Assembly: GCA_043818215.1 (NCBI GenBank)
Contig: JBDRGC010000127.1
Span: 20,790-84,789 of the forward strand
Length of the DNA stretch: 64,000 bases
Direction: 5' to 3'
Source of the DNA: JBDRGC01 sp043818215
Lineage (GTDB): Bacteria > Chloroflexota > Anaerolineae > Anaerolineales > UBA11858
How positions within the stretch are numbered: the first letter of the stretch is position 1; each line of letters begins with the position of its first letter. Shown here piece by piece: positions 59,208 to 64,000 of the stretch. The position numbers and the translations under genes were made by a program. A model generated the notes under the pieces. The model did no database searches. It was given only the letters and a program-made list of their open reading frames with translations, and had not been told where the DNA came from.

Positions 59208-59693
59208 TCATTCTGACTCACCGAAGGCCTGATCCCGGACTGCATCATCTACCAAATAGCGGATATCGGCATAGACCACGCCGCGCCGTACACGTTCCTC
59301 CTGCTCGCTCAACCACTGCTCCAGCCCCACCGTTTGCAAGCGACGGTTGTCGGCGATAAGCGTGGGATATATAGCGCCCAGGGCCTCGATGCGGGAGCAG
59401 GGAAAATCAGGACACCGGCTGCACAGTTCTAACCCCCGCTGCCGGGCGCATTGGCGAATCTGGCAGAAAGGTGGGCCGCCACCAGCGCGACAGCCAGGAC
59501 AGCCGCCACCGGCCAGACCCTCCAGGAATCGCCAGAATTCGGTAAAGCCAGGGATGTCGGCGCCCCACTCGGGCCAGCCTCCTACGCTCATCGCTTCTTG
59601 CAACGCCGCGGCCCGTTTAGGGATGCGCGCTCGGGATGCACACAGCCCGCAGTACAGGCCACAATAGGTCACGAACTCGAGTTGTTCAGTCAT
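59208..59693 (-). CDS. DUF3795-like cysteine-rich protein
   Basis: This 161-residue protein begins TYCGLYCGLCASRARIPKRAAALQEAM. It has many cysteines: CPGCRAGGGPPFCQIRQCARQRGLELCSRCPDFPCSRIEALG, the DUF3795 pattern, probably metal binding. Function unknown. It overlaps no neighbour; the next gene upstream encodes a four-TM protein 7 bases away. Confidence 0.78.
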   Translation of the reverse strand: MTEQLEFVTYCGLYCGLCASRARIPKRAAALQEAMSVGGWPEWGADIPGFTEFWRFLEGLAGGGCPGCRAGGGPPFCQIRQCARQRGLELCSRCPDFPCSRIEALGAIYPTLIADNRRLQTVGLEQWLSEQEERVRRGVVYADIRYLVDDAVRDQAFGESE

Positions 59694-59700
59694 AATTGAT

Positions 59701-60198
59701 TCACTCCTTCTTCTGCGGGGCCATCATACAGCGACCGCTCTCCGCCTGTTTGCAGTGTCCACACACCAGCCTGGGGCGGGTTACAAGACCGGCAACCGTC
59801 AGGCCGATCAGCGCCAGGAAGAGGAGCAGCCGGTAGAGTGAAAACCCCATTATCAACGCGGCGATGCCGCCCAGAATAGGCAGCGGAAAAGTGATCAGCA
59901 TGAGTATGCCCGCCACTTTGTGGGATGTGGCTTTGTGAAATTCAGCCTCTGCCCCCTTCTTGAATACAAGAGCGGACAGTTTGCCATAACCCGTACCGCA
60001 GTTCTTGCCGTAGTAGCAGCAGCGGGTACAGGCAAAGGCCAGCACCGCAGCCATCTCCAAGAGATAGAGGCCCAGATACCCCACCCAGGCCCAGGTACCC
60101 ACTTGGGCCAGTACCATCAGGCCGACAGCAAACCCTACCAGACCAAACAGCGAATTGAAAGCGACGAGCGAGCGTGGGTAGTTCTCGTAGTATTGCAT
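59701..60198 (-). CDS. Small four-TM membrane protein with cysteine pairs
   Basis: This 165-residue protein has about four hydrophobic segments. CTRCCYYGKNCGTGYGKLSALVF in the first half and RPRLVCGHCKQAESGRCMMAP at the end contain cysteine clusters that might bind metal. No family is assigned. It starts 7 bases upstream of the DUF3795 gene and so is probably in the same operon. Confidence 0.6.
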   Translation of the reverse strand: MQYYENYPRSLVAFNSLFGLVGFAVGLMVLAQVGTWAWVGYLGLYLLEMAAVLAFACTRCCYYGKNCGTGYGKLSALVFKKGAEAEFHKATSHKVAGILMLITFPLPILGGIAALIMGFSLYRLLLFLALIGLTVAGLVTRPRLVCGHCKQAESGRCMMAPQKKE

Positions 60199-60285
60199 TG
60201 CAAATAGCCTCCTTGTTCAAGTGGGGAACAACCGGTGTGTCTTCCACAAGAACGAACACACAGGGTCTCTCCTTTGTTGCATGGT

Positions 60286-61056
60286 CTATCCCGCGTCCAA
60301 GAGATCAATGAGCCTCTTTTTCTCCTTCTTGCCCAAATAATGATAGGATACCAGTTCTCCGTTGTAGACGATGCTAAAAACGCCGTAGGGCGACGGCGCA
60401 GAATCTTGCACTTCCCAGCCGCTTGTCAGTTCGATCACCCGGGTCTCTATTCCCCTTTCACTCGCGATCTCCAGGACTTCCTTCACAGTGTCCTCGATGT
60501 AGGGGCATTGATCGGCGCGAAAAACAGTCAGCCCTGAACCACAGTGGTTGAGCCGCTCATCCCAATTCCTGGGAAAGCTGGGGAGTGGGGACTCGTCAAA
60601 CCTTTTCACCAGCAACTCGAACGGTGGAGCCTCGTCTACTGACTCGAATCCGTTCTTTAGGAGTATTTTTTTATAGGCCAACCAGACGCGGTTGCTGGTC
60701 ACCATAGCGACGCCGTGCTGGCCCAGGCTCCGCGCGTCTTCCACGCACTCGGCTAACAGACGTGAGCCGTATCCTTTGCCCTTGCCTCTGCCTACTATCC
60801 ACAGGCAGTGAATGACCATATAGCCTCGAGCGTTGACAGACCTCCAGGCAAACTCACCCGGGATGTACTCGACGAACCCCATGGACCTGTCACCCTCGTA
60901 GAGAATCTTGATCCTCATCCCCTCCGAAAAGCGCTGCTCCAGCCAGTTTAGTTTCCTTTGGTACCCCACCGACTTGGGCTTACTCTTGTAGCAAAAGAAA
61001 CCTTGTTCAGCGACATTTGTGGCGTCAACAGTGATAATCTCAAATCTGTTTTCCAT
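60286..61056 (-). CDS. GNAT acetyltransferase with YoaP-like C-terminal domain
   Basis: This 256-residue protein starts MENRFEIITVDATNVAEQGF. It has the GNAT acetyl-CoA motif LWIVGRGKGKGYGSRLLAECVEDA and TSNRVWLAYKKILLKNGF. The C-terminal part, SGLTVFRADQCPYIEDTVKEVLEIASERG, has the look of the YoaP thioredoxin-like domain (one Cys, CPY). GAGGATCACAAG precedes ATG 61056. A second start at 61077 would extend the protein by seven residues. Substrate unknown. Confidence 0.75.
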   Translation of the reverse strand: MENRFEIITVDATNVAEQGFFCYKSKPKSVGYQRKLNWLEQRFSEGMRIKILYEGDRSMGFVEYIPGEFAWRSVNARGYMVIHCLWIVGRGKGKGYGSRLLAECVEDARSLGQHGVAMVTSNRVWLAYKKILLKNGFESVDEAPPFELLVKRFDESPLPSFPRNWDERLNHCGSGLTVFRADQCPYIEDTVKEVLEIASERGIETRVIELTSGWEVQDSAPSPYGVFSIVYNGELVSYHYLGKKEKKRLIDLLDAG

Positions 61057-61084
61057 CTTGTGATCCTCATTGTGCATCTTCTTA

Positions 61085-61155
61085 AAAAATGGGAGGAAAT
61101 AGGGGCTGCACAATGCGCCGCGGGCGCATTGTGGAGCCCCCCATCCCTATTTTTT
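61085..61155 (-). terminator. Bidirectional intrinsic-terminator-like hairpin
   Basis: Arms 61103-61119 (GGGCTGCACAATGCGCC) and 61123-61139 pair at 16 of 17 positions. An A-rich run on the left and TATTTTTT on the right flank them. It lies between the MmcQ-like and GNAT genes, both on the - strand, and would end the MmcQ-like transcript. Confidence 0.6.
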
Positions 61156-61174
61156 GAGATGACAACTCCTTGTA

Positions 61175-61531
61175 TTAAAAACCTTCCAATTCTTGCCGAA
61201 CAGATCTTTTCAGCCCTTTGACCACCAGGGCATAAGAATCATCAATCATTCTCAGTAAATTTTCGTTGGGGACGCTGCCGTCCAGGGTGATCGTGTTCCA
61301 GTGCTTTTTGCTCATATAGTAGCCTGGCTGCACGGCTTTGTATTGGGAGCGGAGTGCCAGGGCATCGTCGGGATCGCATTTGAGTGTTATGCGCAAAGGC
61401 GTTTCTTGCCAGGCGACGAGGGCAAACATTTTGCCCCCGACCTTAAAAACTAGCGATTCTGGCCCAAAAGGGGTTTCTTCGGTGGCGCTGTTTTTGTCGA
61501 GCAGGAAAGCGCGCAGGGCTTCGAGTTCCAT
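61175..61531 (-). CDS. MmcQ/YjbR-family DNA-binding-fold protein
   Basis: This 118-residue protein has LRAFLLDKNSATEETPFGPESLVFKVGGKMFALVAW, LRITLKCDPDDALALRSQYKAVQPGYYMSKKHWNTITLDG and ENLLRMIDDSYALVVKGLKR, the complete YjbR/CyaY-like signature. Function is unproven despite the DNA-binding label. It lies 39 bases downstream of a DUF3795 gene. Confidence 0.88.
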   Translation of the reverse strand: MELEALRAFLLDKNSATEETPFGPESLVFKVGGKMFALVAWQETPLRITLKCDPDDALALRSQYKAVQPGYYMSKKHWNTITLDGSVPNENLLRMIDDSYALVVKGLKRSVRQELEGF

Positions 61532-61570
61532 GATTTTTCTTCACTCAGACTTTCGCCTTTTCGGCTCTTC

Positions 61571-61924
61571 TCACGCCGCCAATCCAGCGTGAATAGCATC
61601 CAGCGTGAGGCGTGCATCTGCCGCGAAGCCGAAAAATCCCTCCAGCTTTTCACAGATGTACTCGTCACAGTGGGCACAGTTGACAACGCCCCGCTCCATG
61701 GCGCAGGCGCGGATTTCACAATCGAAGCAGTGGGCGCACTTATGTCCATCGGTCCCTAAACAGCCATCACAGATGACAGATTCTACGGTGATGTCGGGCG
61801 CGTTGAACTCCTGGCGCCATTGCGCGGCCACTTGCTCCAGCGCGGTGCGGTCGTCAGCCTGGGTAGCGATATAAGCCGGGCAGTCGCTGCATACTAATCC
61901 ACAATAAGCAATGATTTTGTCCAT
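61571..61924 (-). CDS. DUF3795 protein
   Basis: This 117-residue cysteine-rich protein has AYCGLVCSDCPAYIATQADDRTALEQVA, then VICDGCLGTDGHKCAHCFDCEIRACAMERGVVNCAHCDEYICEKL. It closely fits DUF3795. AAAGGAG precedes the ATG at 61924, which decides against the 62-residue longer frame. It shares its family with the protein at 59208. Confidence 0.87.
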   Translation of the reverse strand: MDKIIAYCGLVCSDCPAYIATQADDRTALEQVAAQWRQEFNAPDITVESVICDGCLGTDGHKCAHCFDCEIRACAMERGVVNCAHCDEYICEKLEGFFGFAADARLTLDAIHAGLAA

Positions 61925-62117
61925 CAGTTTTTCTCCTTTTGAATTTTCCTTGTTGGTATTGAATGGCAGGGTGTTGGCGCCATTGTAGCACACTTGTTCC
62001 ACTAACTCAATCCCTGCTATGAAGGAAAATGCCATACAATTCTCTGACTGATGAATTCGAACCCCCCATTCTGAGCCACTCTCCATAAAAACATGCCAAC
62101 TTTCAAACACACCATGC

Positions 62118-62181
62118 TATAATCAGGTGCGACGCACTCAGGCTTTGGAGCGATTTCCAACTCAGAAAGTGCGTTGCACCT
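62118..62181. repeat. Dispersed palindrome GGTGCGACGCAC, copy 4, with a -10 box
   Basis: AGGTGCGACGCACT (62125-62138) and AGTGCGTTGCACCT (62168-62181) differ by one base from perfect pairing. TATAAT lies at 62118-62123 just before it and may drive the acyl-CoA dehydrogenase gene. The interior matches copy 2. Confidence 0.85.
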
Positions 62182-62225
62182 TGAACTGCGTAAGTCCTAA
62201 ATCTTGTTTAATGGAGGAAGACAAA

Positions 62226-63398
<1,173 letters not shown>

Positions 63399-63453
63399 TA
63401 ACGCTGGAGCGTGGAGCGGAGAGCGTTAAGCAGCTTCGCTTCCCCATCCCCCG

Positions 63454-63912
63454 ATGCCTGATCCCCAATCTCCAATCTCCAATAACCAATCTCCCAAACG
63501 CCCCCTCAGCGTAACGCTGCTTGCTGCGGTAGCGTTGATCTTCACGGTTCTCAATTGGATGCGGCTTATCATGGCAATCCGGTTATGGGGGTTTTTGAGT
63601 ACCCTGCCCATGGACGTACCGGTCACTTACCTGGCGATCTCAGGCGCGTTTTGGGCCGGGGTGGGATTGGCTGTGATTGTAGGACTGTGGTTTGGTCGCA
63701 ATTGGTCTGCGCACCTTACCTGTGTCGCCTTCGTGATATACGCTGCCTATTACTGGCTCGACCGTTTGCTGGTGGCCGAATCTATGGCAATTGCCGCCCG
63801 CTGGCCCTTCACCGCTGGCCTGACCATCATCCTGCTGGCGTTTGCCTTTTGGACGTTATCGCGTTCGAAGGCCAGGCTTTTTTTCGCCAACCGCAAAACT
63901 GACAGATTTTGA
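63454..63912 (+). CDS. Small four-TM membrane protein
   Basis: This 152-residue protein has about four hydrophobic segments (SVTLLAAVALIFTVLNWMRL, VTYLAISGAFWAGVGLAVIVGLW, AHLTCVAFVIYAAYYWL, FTAGLTIILLAFAFWTL). No family is assigned. The first 16 residues (PDPQSPISNNQSPKRP) are encoded by a CCAATCTCC array, so the true start could be the ATG at 63454 or the protein was extended by the repeat. After it, TATAAT at 63926-63931 hints at a promoter for a gene beyond the window. Confidence 0.62.
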   Translation: MPDPQSPISNNQSPKRPLSVTLLAAVALIFTVLNWMRLIMAIRLWGFLSTLPMDVPVTYLAISGAFWAGVGLAVIVGLWFGRNWSAHLTCVAFVIYAAYYWLDRLLVAESMAIAARWPFTAGLTIILLAFAFWTLSRSKARLFFANRKTDRF

Positions 63913-64000
63913 CGCATTTCCCCGTTATAATATTGGGGTCTTTCGGATTTTTCGGGGGAAGTCTAAACTCTTTGAAGGGGAAAATTCTTTACAGATGAGA

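Noticed and set aside
63909..63931. Promoter at the right edge (TTGACG and TATAAT)
   Set aside because: The spacer is only 11 bases and the downstream gene is outside the window, so it is mentioned only in passing.

Overview
The window reads as a chromosomal stretch from a bacterium of the phylum Chloroflexota, probably class Anaerolineae. That placement is an inference. It rests on moderately high GC, a large surface-glycan locus, a Thr/Pro-rich SH3b lipoprotein, a mass of toxin-antitoxin modules, and intergenic hairpin repeats of a style I associate with such genomes. No rRNA, tRNA or CRISPR array was seen.

Layout. (1) 0.1-44 kb on the + strand (one GT-C gene and two TA pairs on the - strand): a mosaic surface-glycan locus. 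It holds a PseB-like UDP-GlcNAc 4,6-dehydratase, an RmlD-like reductase, a NeuB/PseI-type nonulosonate synthase, two nucleotidyltransferases (SpsF-like and NeuA-like), an AAC(3)-type acetyltransferase, a DUF4910 peptidase-like protein, methyltransferases, glycosyltransferases and a Gfo/Idh/MocA oxidoreductase. A sulfotransferase sits with a fused ATP sulfurylase/APS kinase that would supply its PAPS. Further on are an orphan histidine kinase, an ExoA-like GT2, a WbaP-like initiating phosphoglycosyltransferase, a FlaA1/PglF-type dehydratase, a FemAB-like protein, a putative glycoside hydrolase and a GT-C membrane protein. Together they could make and export-prime a nonulosonate-bearing, possibly sulfated glycan. 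No Wzx/Wzy is present here. (2) 44.7-47.9 kb: a single-chain restriction-modification enzyme, beside an IS4-family transposase. (3) 48-57 kb on the - strand: a metabolic cluster (two CoA-transferase subunits, GH36 alpha-galactosidase, MetE-like protein, unrecognised 420-aa enzyme, PanB). (4) 57-64 kb: housekeeping and small proteins (5-formyl-THF cyclo-ligase, DUF3795 proteins, GNAT, MmcQ/YjbR, acyl-CoA dehydrogenase).

Two features dominate. First, nearly every gene boundary carries its own array of 7-8 bp degenerate tandem units. The array usually runs forward and then continues as its reverse complement, so it can fold into a long hairpin. Each locus has a different unit. The same kind of array lies in frame inside at least five enzyme genes and supplies start or stop codons to others. 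Second, toxin-antitoxin or IS cassettes are bracketed by duplicated pieces of neighbouring glycan genes (9.1-12.6 kb, 26.4-29.3 kb, 42.5-44.6 kb). The host gene is intact on one side and leaves a fragment on the other. At least nine TA-like modules lie in the first 31 kb. Together these suggest a locus that grows by repeat-associated nested duplication.
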